Origin: Megalopta genalis
Taxonomy: Eukaryota > Arthropoda > Insecta > Hymenoptera > Halictidae
Direction: 5' to 3'
NCBI RefSeq assembly: GCF_051020955.1
Contig: NC_135016.1
Location: 10,186,001-10,250,000 of the forward strand
DNA: 64,000 bases
Of the stretch, positions 35,751 to 47,432 are shown piece by piece; the first letter of the stretch is position 1; each line of letters opens with the position of its first letter. Made by a program: the position numbers and the translations under genes. The notes below the pieces were generated by a model. That model saw only the letters and a list, made by a program, of their open reading frames with translations, was not told the origin of the DNA and did no database searches.

Positions 35751-36991
35751 GCAATTTGTTGATTCTCTTATATTGTTTATATTAAACTCGAACGAAAATT
35801 CAAGCAATTCTGGGTATGCAGTTTAATACTGCATCGTTAAAAGTGCACCGAAGAAGCTTCTTATCCTCAATTATCTCGCAGTATACAAGCAAAACCCTAT
35901 ATTGGAACAGCTGCAATAAATTTTTAGAAAACTTTCAGGCAAGCATGACGTTCTTTCTGATTCCATACGAGCTCTGGTTTAACTCCTGACACAGTGGTTT
36001 AATAAATGAGAAGAAGATCGTTCCCCGGAGCCTAATCGTCAGGATGCGTAGTCTAGTGTATAATTTCAGCTATGTTTACCTCACGCAACTTCTTGTTCAA
36101 ACGCGGAGCTAAATATAACTCGGGCGCCGAACGCGTTAAAACTGTTTTAATTAAAAGCTGGAATATGCAAACGGAGCGTGCATATTAAAGCTGAATTTCA
36201 GGAAAGTGGTAGCGAAGTGTGTCCGGCAGAGCGAAGGCAGTCCACGTCCTGGCCATAAAGCAAAGCAGAAAATTCATTCAGGTATGGAAATGCATATCGA
36301 ACACTGTGACGAGCGAGCAAAAAAAAAACAGCCGTAAAATGGTTCTGTTACCGCTTCCTCGTCGGCAATCAACATTCTTTTGCCCGGCGGTTTTAATAGC
36401 TCCGGTCGATGCTAGAGACAGATCCTTTTTGTTTATTGGTAAAAATCGGTTTACGATTCAGAAGTGGTAGGACTGGGACGCGTGGATTCCAATGGTGATG
36501 ACAAATGCATCGGTCGACGCATTCAACCGTCACGCGGGCCGGACATCGATTATTCATTCGATACATTGTAAAAATCGAACAGATCGCGGATCGCAGCCGA
36601 AGACACACGTGGGGTATGGCGCGGGACGATGTGGAAGCCGAACGGACAACCGAACGACCGCTTCATTTTGTATTCAGGCTGCGCATGCGCCAGTTGTCAC
36701 CGCTGACACATCGTTCGTCAATCCGTTTCTGCACACAAAGCTGCGGAAGAATAAAAAGGACAAGCCGGCACCGCTCTCTGCGCACCGGGGAACGACTCAA
36801 TCGGCATCGATCGCTCGATCCGCGCCGGCGGCTTCTTACCTCACCGATCCGTGGATCCTTCGATTTGTCGGGGACTCGACGCAATAACCGGCCGATTCAC
36901 CGAATGCTGATTACCAATTTTAGTTTAGCGAATGCGGACCATCGCGATCGATCCGCATCCATCGCGAAGAGCGAACATTTCTTCAGGATGT
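35751..36991. other. Non-coding DNA
   Basis: A GC-rich portion at 36200-36960 has overlapping frames on both strands (up to 216 codons on +, running into the MITE at 36992), none recognisable. Confidence 0.45.
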
Positions 36992-37240
36992 TTAACACGT
37001 TCCGTGCCGAGCTTTTTTTACTCGAATCTTCATACTTTGATATTTTACTAAAACTTGATGTATTACGTGCAATTATTAATTCTCGTACACATAACAACGT
37101 AACAAAAACTTATCAACGCCCATTCTTGCGGTGGAAATTGATTCTTCGGTTCTAAATTTCTTGTAAACAATTTGTTCAGTTCACTAAGTAAACATGCAAG
37201 CGTGTACCATGGATGGTACACGTGGCACGGAACGTGTTAA
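36992..37240. mobile_element. TTAA-bounded MITE, family J
   Basis: 249 bp. The left end TTAACACGTTCCGTGCC is repeated exactly, inverted, at the right end. Next to the right end is a perfect dyad CGTGTACCAT/ATGGTACACG around GG at 37201-37222. There is no coding capacity. Length and layout (TTAA, short perfect terminal repeat, inner dyad) parallel family H, but the sequence is unrelated. Confidence 0.85.
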
Positions 37241-37248
37241 TAAGATGT

Positions 37249-37610
37249 TTAATAAGTCTATAGAACTCGTCGAAATGACGAGTCACCGATTTTTTTAATT
37301 TACGATTATTCAGATTAATTGTAACGATACATTTACGAGTTGTTTGTTCAATATGTGTGTTACTTTCGGCAAATGTTACAACGACACTCGTTAAAAATCA
37401 GAATAAATGACTGATTGTTACTTCTACGAATTAATATAAAACAGCTGCTTTTAGTGCTCCATAAATCTAACGTTAATTCCTACGACTACTTTCATGTCTC
37501 TTAATTTATTATTACCGAGATTATAAGGCTTAAACGATGGACTAAAAGTTTTGCGACATACTGGTTTATTTTATGAGGAAACGTGAAGTAATCGATCGAA
37601 TTAGTGTTAA
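37249..37610 (+). mobile_element. TTAA-bounded MITE, family C copy 1
   Basis: 362 bp from TTAATAAG to GTGTTAA. Close to the left end is the dyad ACTCGTC/GACGAGT. The interior aligns with 41755-42116 (shared GATACATTTACGAGTT, ACACTCGTTAAA, AAAACAGCTGCTTTTAGTGC and TCTAACGTTAATTCC) and, inverted, with 47205-47432. There is no transposase frame. It lies 8 bp from family J. Confidence 0.7.
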
Positions 37611-39389
37611 GTACTACCATAACTACTACCATAAGTAATACTCTTCGATTCTTTCTATTTTTTGTTTTGTTTAAATTACAACTGTTCAGTGTCGTCGTAA
37701 ATGCGCGAAATATGCGGTATACTAATTATGAAAGTAAAAATCTTAGTAGGACACGAGAATCACAGCTTCGATGTTTTACAATTTTCTGCTGTCGCAAATC
37801 GCTTTTTTATCGTAAATGTATGAAATCTGCTGACTATACTGTCCAACGTCACATTTATGTTTCAATAACCAGTGGATAATCTTCGTAGATGAAGATACCG
37901 GACCCTCGTGCAAGATATAAACTTTAATATTAGGAATCAAACTTTCGTCGATTAAAAAATGCACGAGATAAATACTACATAAATAAACACTAAAATCGAA
38001 TAAGCTCAGGCAGATGTTATATTTTATATTATATGTTATTTTATTTGATTTCTTTTTATTATATTTTGTTATCAAAACCATAAATATTGCAGCTTCTAAA
38101 ATCATTCGTGATTTATTTCATTATATTCTGTATTTGTTTCAACCACCTGTTTCAGAAAAAAGTCCACAAACTCCAAAATGTGTTCGACCGTTTTCATGCA
38201 CACGGCGTGCAAATTCTGACGACAGTCGTTCCTCATAATATATTCGAAACATAAGTATCTGCATACAGCTGATTCTAGAATAATTTCCAGCTTCTATTGA
38301 CCGATAAATGGCTTCAGAAAAAGACCAATGAACTGCAGAAAGAGTTCGATCACACTGGTGCGCCGAAGCTGGTGGTGATCCGTCGAACCCGCAGTCGACA
38401 GTTCGAATTACAGACGAACGTCAGGCTTCGAGCCTTTTGGACACTTATAGAAAGTCTATACACGTGTGCCCGTGCAAAAGCTGTGCGCGACGTCGAGCTT
38501 ATAGCAGGTAGTTCGCTTTTAAACCGGTGAAAAATTGAAACGACATCGGCGAGTTAAGGGAAACTTTGTAATTGTAATGAAAGCCAGTGGATAGTCAGTG
38601 AACTTAACGACTTACGTGTTACGCGCTTCCCCCTGGACGCCGGTAAAACCGAGACGGGGGAAAAAAAGAAGCGGAATGAAGACGTCGACCGGAGGACGCG
38701 ATCCGATCGTTTGTTCCGCAGATGCGGTTCTTTCCCTCGCTAGCGGCCCTTGTTCCGCGCTTTTTTCCCCGAGCCACGGGTGCGTTTTTTTCGATCAATT
38801 AACGTCATTTCGCCGGGGGGAAGAGGCCGATGAGTCTATCGCGGATCAGTTGTACAACGTGCTTCCACCGAATGGAAACCGAATAAATTGCCGGCTCGGC
38901 TCGCCGCGGCGAAAGAGACACGCGCGAGCGGTACACGCTCGGCACCGCGGCTTCCTCTCCGGTATTCGACTTAATTTATTTCTTACCGGCGCGGCGCGAC
39001 GCGACGCGGCGCACCGCGGCGACGAAAGAAAACAGCGTGCCTAGGCTGATAAATTGAATCGATATAGCTTGTCAATCAAGGTCGTGCCTCGCCTCGCGGA
39101 AATTCTCACAGACGAGGATAAAACGCCACGTAACCCGCGGGAGATTACATAATGTGCCGCAGCTGCTCTCTCGGCCGAATCGACAGGGACAGCTGCGATT
39201 GCGAATATCTCGCGAGGAAAAAAATCAGCCCTATTAAAACGAGACGTCTTTATTACGGGGTCGTGTGTGATACCGGCCGGTGCGGTGGCCGGTTCATTCC
39301 GTGCTAAATGATGATCCCCCGAGCATCGGCCGGGATACGTTTCGCTGCCGATGCGGCATGTTGACCGCATAAAAAGTAACCTTGGTCAC
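37611..39389. other. AT-rich then GC-rich non-coding DNA
   Basis: Exon-like frames occur at 38155-38238 (after a CACCTGTTTCAG acceptor-like site) and 38291-38530. Neither product is recognised. A GC minisatellite of GCGGC/GCGAC lies at 38990-39016. Confidence 0.4.
37810..37840 (+). repeat. Dispersed repeat D, copy 5
   Basis: TCGTAAATGTATGAAATCTG followed by CTGACTATACT. Confidence 0.4.
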
Positions 39390-39880
39390 CAAAGCGTGGG
39401 TTTCATGGTTTTGTGACGAGACTGAACGCTGAATCGACAGAACAGATACATCTTCATCTTCATTTGTTGATCTTCATCGTTAAACTGCGGATTTCATGGT
39501 CTTTTTTACCGAACACGATTAGGCGAGACAGTAAAAAGTGAGAAAATTGGAAGAATTTGACAGACGAGGTATATTTTTGTCGTATTTCTGTTGATATTGG
39601 ACACTGGTGTGTTGACTTTATGATTTTATAGCACAAGTACACTTGAGGCGAAACAATAAGGACATTGTCTTAATCATGGAATTATTCTCAATGAGAACAT
39701 TGAGAACATTTTTATGGTATTTCTATCGATTTCGATCACTACACCACGTATTTCGTCCTGTCTTAACAATTATTATTGTTATTATTGCCAATTATTAGTT
39801 GGCAAGACACTAAATAGTAAGAATATTAGAAGAATTGACGAGAAATATATATTTATTTAGCCTCCGCTCGTTTGGAGCAC
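39390..39880. repeat. About 280-bp diverged duplication
   Basis: GATTAGGCGAGACAGTAAAA and TATTAGTTGGCAAGACACTAA (about 280 bp apart) each lead to AGAA(A/T)ATT(G/A)GAAGAATT and GACGAG. Upstream, CGGATTTCATGG and CGTATTTCGTCC also align. Confidence 0.45.
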
Positions 39881-40189
39881 AGAGATTCACGCTCTAACCC
39901 TGCGGCTGATTCTGCGGGAATTTTCGAGGTAGTTATTCAACTATCACATTCTATCGTACAATGTAGATAACCCGTTCACAAGGAACTAAAAGTGTGAAAC
40001 TCTCCAAGGAACAAGTGCAAATGACCGGCACTTTGAGAGCATCCTCATTGAAACAACTTCCATACACCATTTGCCCTGCAAAGAGTAATTCTACCAGCAG
40101 AGATTAATGAATACGAAACAGTGTAATAAGGGTTGCTGGACAATATACGATGATTAAGTCTTTACCTGGGACTCTAGACCCTGCAGACC

Positions 40190-40510
40190 CGTTATTAATT
40201 CCATTATACCCTATAGAGCAGGGTAATTCCCTCGCTAGAGGTCTCATGCTCAAAGGATCGCATCTCTTGCAGGAGAATCACCCTGTGTGTACGTACAATA
40301 GACAGTATCATCCGAGGGACTATCTAGGTGTCTGGGAACACCATTTTCTCCGATAGGAAGACAAGAGCGAGGAAATAGAGCTCGCCGGATCGTAAAGTTC
40401 ATCTTCTCTGGCTAGAAATCTCGAAGATTTAAAATTTAGAAGATCGCATCTCTTGCGCGAGAATCAGTCTTTGTCCATGGAACAGACCGACTGAGGTATG
40501 TTCGGGACAC
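40190..40510. repeat. 186-bp diverged duplication
   Basis: GATCGCATCTCTTGC lies at 40256 and 40442, each followed by GAGAATCA and later by GGGACAC/GGGAACAC plus TTC(T/C)CCGA. A hairpin GATAGTC/GACTATC lies near 40642. Confidence 0.55.
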
Positions 40511-41754
40511 CTTCCGAGAAATTAGAACGATGTGGGTCTGTGAGAACGTCGTTTTCACTGACAGGAGGTTGCAGAAGCTTCGAGCTAAGAGCTGGAGCCC
40601 TTATCTGAGACGCGGTCTTCTGAGCAATCGGAGCAATCGAAGATAGTCTCGAAGACTATCTTCTTGCGAGAAGATCATCTTCCGACAGACTCCTTCTCTT
40701 GCCAGATGTTGCCAGGCCTCGAACTTGAAGAGCCCGTTGCCTCCGGAGTCACGATATGCAGATCGTGCTATGCGGGAAATAGGAAATCCGAAGGTCCCCG
40801 AGATTTTCGACGATCGCGAACGGGTCTGGGGTCGGGTGTCGACTGGCCCGACCCGAGAAAAATATGTTCACCCGCGGTGCCCCATTGTGGCGGAGTAGGT
40901 GAGCACCTACGGAGGTCCGTACCTCCCCACGAAGCCCGGACAAGGTTGTAAAACGAGGCCCAGCCCGGAGCAATGCCGCAACTATGCGGTACATAGGGTC
41001 CCGAAGCGATATAGGTGGAAGGGCTGAGGAGGATCGAGGAACAGAGAGAAAGAGGAAGAAAGATGGAGAGCCTCGGGGATCAACCGAGAGTCGACGGGAC
41101 GGCGAGGGCGGGGGGGGGGGTGAGGGAAGAGAAGGCAGGAAGGAGGACGGGAGACACGAAGGGAGCCGCCATGAAACAAACGAATACCGAAAGGGCTGAC
41201 CGAGGAGCTGTGTAAGGCTGTCGCGGTGCGCGAGGCAGAGAGACGGGCAAAAGACGAAGAAGAAGAAGAAGAAGGCGACGGTAAGAAACCGAGAAAGCAA
41301 AAGCGCGGGGACGGTGCCACTTCAAACGACCCGCGCATACGTCCTCCCTCCGCCCGGCAAGGTGGTTGCCGCGGTTCCAGAGGGAGGAAGACGCTACGGG
41401 AACAGAAGAGGACGGCAGAGGACGGGAAGGGGCACCCAGGACGACTACTCTGGATTCCTATAATTGTTCATTTTTGCAAATTCCCCGGTTTTTGCCACGG
41501 CTCACCCGGAGTTCGCTAACCCCTCGATGGAACCTCTACCCGTTGTCACTTTAGAGCACCACCCGAGTCGCTATCCGCCTCTCCCTTTTCGTCCCTGCGC
41601 ATTCTTTGGACCCCGGGGTACAGCTCACAGAAAGACTTTCGTGGAGAAACAGGAAAAATTCACATTTTCGTAACGTCCAGTCCGGAAACTTCTTAACGAT
41701 TTTATGAGGAAGTGCATTTGGTTTTTGCATCAGTCTTTCGTCGTTCTTATACTA
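40511..41754. other. GC-rich non-coding block with G-run
   Basis: An 11-G run lies at 41110-41120 within a purine-rich strand. A GAGTAG/GTGAGC donor-like site lies near 40900. Frames of 97-183 codons on both strands are low-complexity. Confidence 0.45.
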
Positions 41755-42116
41755 CATTTACGTCAGAAATAAGATCGCCAAGTTTTTAATTCACAACAAT
41801 TCAGATTGTAAAGATACATTTATGAGTTATTTATTCAATATATGTGTTACTTGCGGCATTTATTACAATAACACTCGTTAAAAGACAGAATAAATGTATT
41901 ACAGTTACTTTTACACAATAATAACTATCTTATTAACTAACATAAAACAGCTAATTTCAGTGCTCCGTATATCTAGCGTTAATTCCTAAGACTACATCCA
42001 CGTCTCTTTATTTGCTATTGCTGAGATTGTAAAGTTTAAAAAATTGACTGAAGGTTTAGCGACATCCTGGTTAATTTTACGAGGCTATAGGAAATAGTCG
42101 ATCGAATCAGTGTCAA
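41755..42116 (+). mobile_element. TTAA-type MITE, family C copy 2
   Basis: Aligns with family C copy 1 over about 320 bp. The right end is mutated to GTGTCAAG and the left end is not clearly preserved, so it is an older copy. Confidence 0.65.
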
Positions 42117-42269
42117 GTGAGACAGTCCGCGTGCATTGTTGCACAAATCAGTGAAGACTCAATCTAACTCAGCAACTAAATAACTAAGTAATCAAGGTTT
42201 TACTGTGCTAGAAAAATCGAAAGACTCCAAGAACGTCGATCTATCATCCTCTACTTGTTAAAATCGTTA

Positions 42270-43010
42270 AACGAAGAATGTGTATGTGACTCCTGCTTCT
42301 TGCAGTGCATGCAGAATGCTTGCAGTCTACAGTCAAACGATAACGCATCATCTGTCATTTCTTTAACAAATTCTTCGGAGAATTACAAGGTCGCAGGCAA
42401 CGATGCAGAACATTCGGAATCCGCACACTAATGCTAGCTCTTATGTCTTTAGCAAATTCATTAGAGTATTGCGAAATGATAGACAAAAACGCAGAAACTC
42501 TTTAATCCTCAGTCTAATAATAGTAGCACGCGGCTATCATATCTTCGACAAATTGATCAGGGAATCGCAAAAAATGCTAGACTAAAATGCGCGCACTTTT
42601 TAATCGTAAGATTAATGCTAGCACATGTCTGTCATGTCTCTAGCAAATTCATCGGAGAATCGCAAGAAAGTCGACAAAAATGCAGACACTCTTAAACATT
42701 ACTGTGTTTAATGCTGACACAGGAGTGTGATATCTTTAGCAAATTCATCAGAGAATCAAGGCTATCGAATGCGAGATACAGTAGATTCTCCTTGATTGAC
42801 GCGGCTCGTTTTTATAGTTAACGATTGTCAACAACTATAAAAACGAGCCCCAAGGCTCGAATAATCGTATCTCCTCGTCCCAAATTGTCTATTTTTGTGC
42901 AAAATCTGAGCGTCAATTAGGGAGAATTTACTGCATATCGCAAAAAGCGAACACTGTTTAATGCTGATACCGATGGCATGCGACCGTAAGTATTTTGAGG
43001 AGTTCATGAA
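42270..43010. repeat. 95-bp tandem array interrupted by MITE E2
   Basis: AGCAAATTCATCGGAGAATC and variants start at 42365, 42451, 42547, 42642 and 42738 (spacing 86-96 bp). A sixth decayed unit near 42996 lies at the expected position once the 159-bp MITE is removed. Units also share AATGCTAGCAC and AAAATGCAGACACTCTTTAA-like words. Confidence 0.75.
42777..42935. mobile_element. Hairpin MITE, family E copy 2
   Basis: 159 bp. Starts TACAGTAGATTCTCC and ends GGAGAATTTACTGCA. The right arm is full length. The left arm lacks about 60 bp between GATTGACG and CGGCTCG, so the hairpin is asymmetric. The central stem GGCTCGTTTTTATAGTT/AACTATAAAAACGAGCC is intact. Confidence 0.75.
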
Positions 43011-45300
43011 GCACCGGCTATTTCCCTAATCTTTTCAAGAAAAGCGAGTCCGGCGTCAATCGGGGGCTGCTAATGGCCGCACTCGCGGCTGCGGAATCGC
43101 AAGAAGGCAGAGTAGCTCATCGCCTGGACCCCGAGAGACCGAGTTTCTTGATAATTCGAGCGTCGGCACCTCCCCAGGATATTCCCACCGGATCCTCTCT
43201 CCCGGCCCTTGATTCTCTCTAGGCGGTTTCTTACCATTTCACAGGTTTTCCAAGAAGCCGTAAAACGGTGATATCTCCGAAGCGGGTCTCGTTCCCGGGG
43301 CTCGCGTGCGAATCGCGAGAGTTTTCGAACTGGGACGCCTCGTTACCGGATCGCAAAACGCGCGCGAGTCCTCGCGAGAGTATATCCAGCTCTCTTTCTC
43401 CGGCTGGGATCGGAGAGCCGTCCGGTTTCGCGGAATCCGTTCGGCTGGGAGAGCCGAGGAAGGTAGCCCGAGACCGAGACGTGGCCGAGGTTCGGGCACC
43501 GTAGGTCGCGGAGCTTCGGGGAGAAAGAAATCGCCGGCAAATTATAGTTTTCGCGTCACGAGATCCGGTCCCTCTCGCGCTTTCTGCCGCCCGATGCCGA
43601 TGTCTCCTCGGCTCGCGCGTGGAGCAATGCCAATTAACCTCGGCAAAATGGCAGTCTCTGCTCCAACTTTTGTCCCTTCGCTTCATTTCTCACCCTCCGC
43701 GCTTATTCTCGATCGTCAGCGAATTCTGATCTGTGTTACAGAAATATTTTTCTTAGCGCTATACTTCGGCGCGATTCCCGCACAACGTTGACCGTTTTTT
43801 GGTGTAGGTGCACGATGACCAGACTGCTGATTTTCGCACGCTTTGCACTTCTTATCGATTGCGTGCAAATCTATCTAGAAAGACACGTTGTGTTGCGGGA
43901 ATATTTTTTCACGTGTTGAAGTCGATGCGGTTCGGTGAATAGACTGCAGGTTTTATACATTTACGACAGAGATCACCAGGTGAAATTTATAGTCAATTAC
44001 AATCTAAACGAATGCAAGTGTACCTTATGGATTTCCTCGAATTTATCTAAGTTGTTATTTTTTGTTACAAATAGTCCGGCGAAATTTGCATGAAAATCTG
44101 CAGTTTAGCAATGAAACAATGTAATGAACTCCACTAAAAATGTTCTCCGATTTAATCGTCTTTTACTTCGCTTAGCGGAGGATCTGATTTCCCTTCGTTT
44201 TATGAATCCAATTGTGCAATCTCTGAATGTACATGATATCTAGAAAATTCAAATTTTATTATACGAACAAGTTGGGGAAGTCTTGTACGAAGTTTATGTG
44301 TAGCTGTACGGTATAATTTTTGAGTATCCCAGGTAGCATCGTAGAAAGGAAATGACAACCTTGCTCCTATTTAGTGGTTCGCGATGAAAAGTGGATACGC
44401 GAATCCATGGCTAAGTAAAGGCATTTTATATTCATTTTCGAGCACTGACTCTGATTATGTAAATCTCGTTAACATGAATATTCAACTTCAAGCTCGCCTT
44501 GCTCTTTAATTAAGACCAAGAGGAACTTATCTCAAACCTGACAACCGTTCACGCCACTTAATTCTTCTCGTGGATCCTCGGGATCACTCCGCCCCCCTCC
44601 CCCTCCCCCACGTGTTAACCTGCAGCGATCGCCTAAGTGCTGCATATTACATTATTTTCACTATAAACTATACCAGATCTAGAAGAATAATTGAAAAATC
44701 CGGCGGTAGATTAGGGATCTTCGTAGGAAGCATAAATATTGGCTTGGGTGCAGAGAAACACGAGTTGCATCGAAGTTATTAGCCGGTGGAGAATATTTGA
44801 GTATGTTTCAAGGTATCGCAATCACTATACTGCTTCGATAACGTTGCTTCGTAACTTTTGTCTTTTTGGAACTTGTTCGATTTGGAACTTGTTGCTGTCA
44901 CAGCAACAGAAACTATTGCTTCTTATTCAAAAAGCTGGCCCCAAACGAGTTGCACCTACCAATCCCTCAAAATCCATGCAAAAACCACTGAAAACCAAAC
45001 ATCCTCCTCGCTTTCTTCGCCTTATCTCCGCAGACACCGAAGGACCTCTCTGTCTGCACGTCAAAGGCGCGCATCAAGTCCGATTTGGGTGTTCCCGTTC
45101 CCCGAATCCGTGGATCCCGAACCTTTCCCGCATCTGCGCGACTGCCACGGTATAGGGCTCGGATTTACCGGCGAAATGTTGGATTTATTAGATCGAGATA
45201 CGCGTGGGCGTGGTTGGTGGCGGCCCCCTGCACCCCTTCGACCTTACCGTTAGGCTTGGTGCACGAGACTCGTCGGAGTTCGCGTCGGGAATGGCCTAAA
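43011..45300. other. GC-rich then AT-rich non-coding DNA
   Basis: GC-rich to 43850, with opposing frames of 65-161 codons that carry no recognisable domain, then AT-rich. An inverted family D copy lies at 43935-43966. Confidence 0.45.
43935..43966 (-). repeat. Dispersed repeat D, copy 6 (inverted)
   Basis: The minus strand reads TCGTAAATGTATAAAACCTG followed by CAGTCTATTC. Confidence 0.45.
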
Positions 45301-45324
45301 CGGAGCCTATCCAAGAGGAAGAGC

Positions 45325-45325
<1 letters not shown>

Positions 45326-45362
<37 letters not shown>
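45326..45362. repeat. (GA)n microsatellite
   Basis: Uninterrupted GA repeat. A second impure GA tract lies at 45571-45604. Confidence 0.95.
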
Positions 45363-45365
<3 letters not shown>

Positions 45366-45739
45366 TATAAGAGAAAAAGATAGCGAGGATGGTATCCGCG
45401 TCACGCACACGCGTAGGTGAGCCCGGAGGAGCGAAGGAGGACTCTGCGGACTGCCGTTGATGAAACAGCGGTCGGGTCGTTGCTTGTCGTTCTAGGAATC
45501 GAGGGAGGACGTGGGTATCGTGAATTCGATCGTCGGCGCCGAACGATGATTTATGGTCGAGTGGAGCGAGAGAGAGAGAGGGGGAGAGAGAGAGAGAGAG
45601 GCAGAGTGAGAGAGGCTCCGTGTCCGGCGAGGAAGAGCCTTTGGGAAAGGAGGTTGCCATCGAAGACGTTGAGCTAGCGGGTACCTCTATGGGTACGGTA
45701 CATACAGCCACGGTGCGGTACACCATGGTCTCGTGGGAA

Positions 45740-46195
45740 CCGTGATTCATCCCCGCGGACGCGCGACCTGGCCGGCTCGGTGCGACCAGGATCGCGAGGA
45801 CGATAGTCGCGGCGCGTTGGCGGATTGCGTGCGGCTAACGCCGGCGCGGCGCTAACGAGATGCGTAATACGTGCCGAGGAATCGAGCGGAAGTGTCTGCC
45901 CTGGCAGCGAGGACGGTAGTGGTAGCCGAAGTTGGCAGTGGCAGGCGGCATTGGTAGTGGCGTCTAGGGAAAGTCCGGCGAGCAGGGTAGCACGGTAGGA
46001 AGAGAACGTCGAGAGCCTAACAACGACCTATCTAAGACCGATTCACCAACACAGGCGGCCGGTCGCGTCGGAGGAAGCCTTTCCTTTACCTCCTGGCGGC
46101 GAGCAACGCCGTGCTGCAACTCGCCGGGTTATTTACAGCTTCTTGGCATGGAGGTGAGCTCTCGCGGAGCCCAGGCCACTGCCAGCAAGAAGGAA
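45740..46195 (+). CDS. Candidate first exon with 16-codon coding start
   Basis: Product unknown. A GC-rich, repeat-poor stretch rich in GGTAGTGG- and GGCAGTGG-like words resembles an insect 5' UTR. It leads to an ATG at 46148 in acceptable context (TTGGCATGG). The frame reads MEVSSRGAQATASKKE and reaches GAA/GTAAGG at 46196, a reasonable donor. An alternative donor GAG/GTGAGC lies after only two codons at 46154. If real, the gene runs rightwards with its remaining exons beyond the CT tract, possibly outside the window. The coordinates include the presumed UTR, whose start I cannot place. No TATA box or initiator is evident. In a different frame the same DNA encodes a hydrophobic stretch without an ATG, so chance is a serious alternative. 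Confidence 0.25.
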
Positions 46196-46580
46196 GTAAG
46201 GATGATTTATATCCGCTGCTACCAGTCCTGCTCCCAACCTGCGATAATACCAATCATTATCATCGCTTAATAACAGGCATTACTGCCAACATTGAAATAA
46301 TGTGTGTGTGTACCCTAACCTGGCTCTGCCATGGCTGACCCATTCCTACCATGAGGTACACGCTCCGGTGTCTATCCTTTGCTTTCTTCGGCGCTCCACC
46401 AACACTTTGCCATCTGACCACCAATTTTCCTCTCTTTCCCTCTCTCTCCAGCTCTCTTCCGCTCTCCCTCTCACCGCTTCTCTCTTTCTCTTTCTCTTTC
46501 CAGCTCGCCTTTTCTCTCCGTCTCTCTTTCTCTTGCCATATTTCTCTCCCCGTCTCTCCGCGAATCTCCACCTTTCTCCA

Positions 46581-46631
<51 letters not shown>

Positions 46632-47204
46632 TCACCCTCGTTTCACAGCGCCTGTCAGAACTATGTGGCAAGCCAGGATCATCGTTGTTGCTTGATACCG
46701 TGGATCCCCGTGCGCCCGTTGCCATAAAGTTGGTCAGGTGCAAGCGCGCGCCACAAACGAAACGCATTGCGCCGCCGGTGATCTTCCTGAAAGATCTCCT
46801 CGAAGGAGGCGGGGAACGGGAGGAGAAGGAGGAGGAGGAGGATTTCGTTCCCGGCTCGGTGCAGGGATTCCTCGCACGAGGGAGGAACGGAGAGGGCGCG
46901 CTTCTGCCGGTCGAAACCCCTCGAGCCTGTTTTGCGCGAATTCTTCTCGACTCTGCCGTGGTTCTCCACCCAAGGGACCGGGTCCGCAGGATCGCCGAGC
47001 GACCGGATTTTTACTTTGTCGCGGGGCAACCGTCGGCCCCGACAGGATTTTCACGTGGAACGACCGGTTCCTCGGCATCGGTTCCCCGGAAATATAGGCG
47101 CAGCTATTCGGACGCGAGATCGATGAAAATTGATCGTGGAACTTCGGACGAGACTGTTTTAGTAGGAAGGTCTTGTGTTGACTCGTTTCTTTCACACGAG
47201 AGTG
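46196..47204. other. CT-rich then GC-rich non-coding DNA
   Basis: CT-rich from 46430, with a pure (CT)n at 46582-46627, then GC-rich DNA to about 47100. A 220-codon + strand frame starting at 46685 runs into the inverted family C element and is rejected as a gene. Confidence 0.5.
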
Positions 47205-47432
47205 TTGATATTGACGCTAGATTCGACGAAGCAATTAAAGCAGCTGTTTTATATCGGTTTATGAAAGTAACAACAAGAGATTTATTCGGATTTTTAACGA
47301 GTGCTGTAGTCATATTTGCCGCAACTGGCATATATTTGAATAAATAACTCGTAAATGTATCTTTACAATCTGAATCATAATTAAAAAATTAGTGATCGAT
47401 CATTTTGACAGGTACCGTAAATCTAGTGTTAA
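47205..47432 (-). mobile_element. TTAA-type MITE, family C copy 3 (inverted, partial)
   Basis: The minus strand starts TTAACACTAGATTTACGG at 47432 and aligns with copies 1 and 2 through GATACATTTACGAGTTATTT, GCACTCGTTAAA and AAAACAGCTGCTTTA to CTAGCGTCAAT. The distal part is missing or unrecognisable. The better preserved TTAACACTA terminus supports assigning family C to TTAA-type elements. Confidence 0.65.

Noticed and set aside
36505..37155. 216-codon + strand frame
   Set aside because: Runs from GC-rich DNA into a TTAA MITE at 36992, overlaps other frames and shows no domain.
42270..43010. CRISPR-like regular repeats
   Set aside because: The units are contiguous tandem repeats without distinct spacers. 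The eukaryotic context and MITE insertion explain the pattern.
46685..47347. 220-codon + strand frame with a hydrophobic C-terminus
   Set aside because: Its last third lies in an inverted family C MITE, the middle is low-complexity Glu/Gly, and opposite-strand frames are equally long. No family is recognised.
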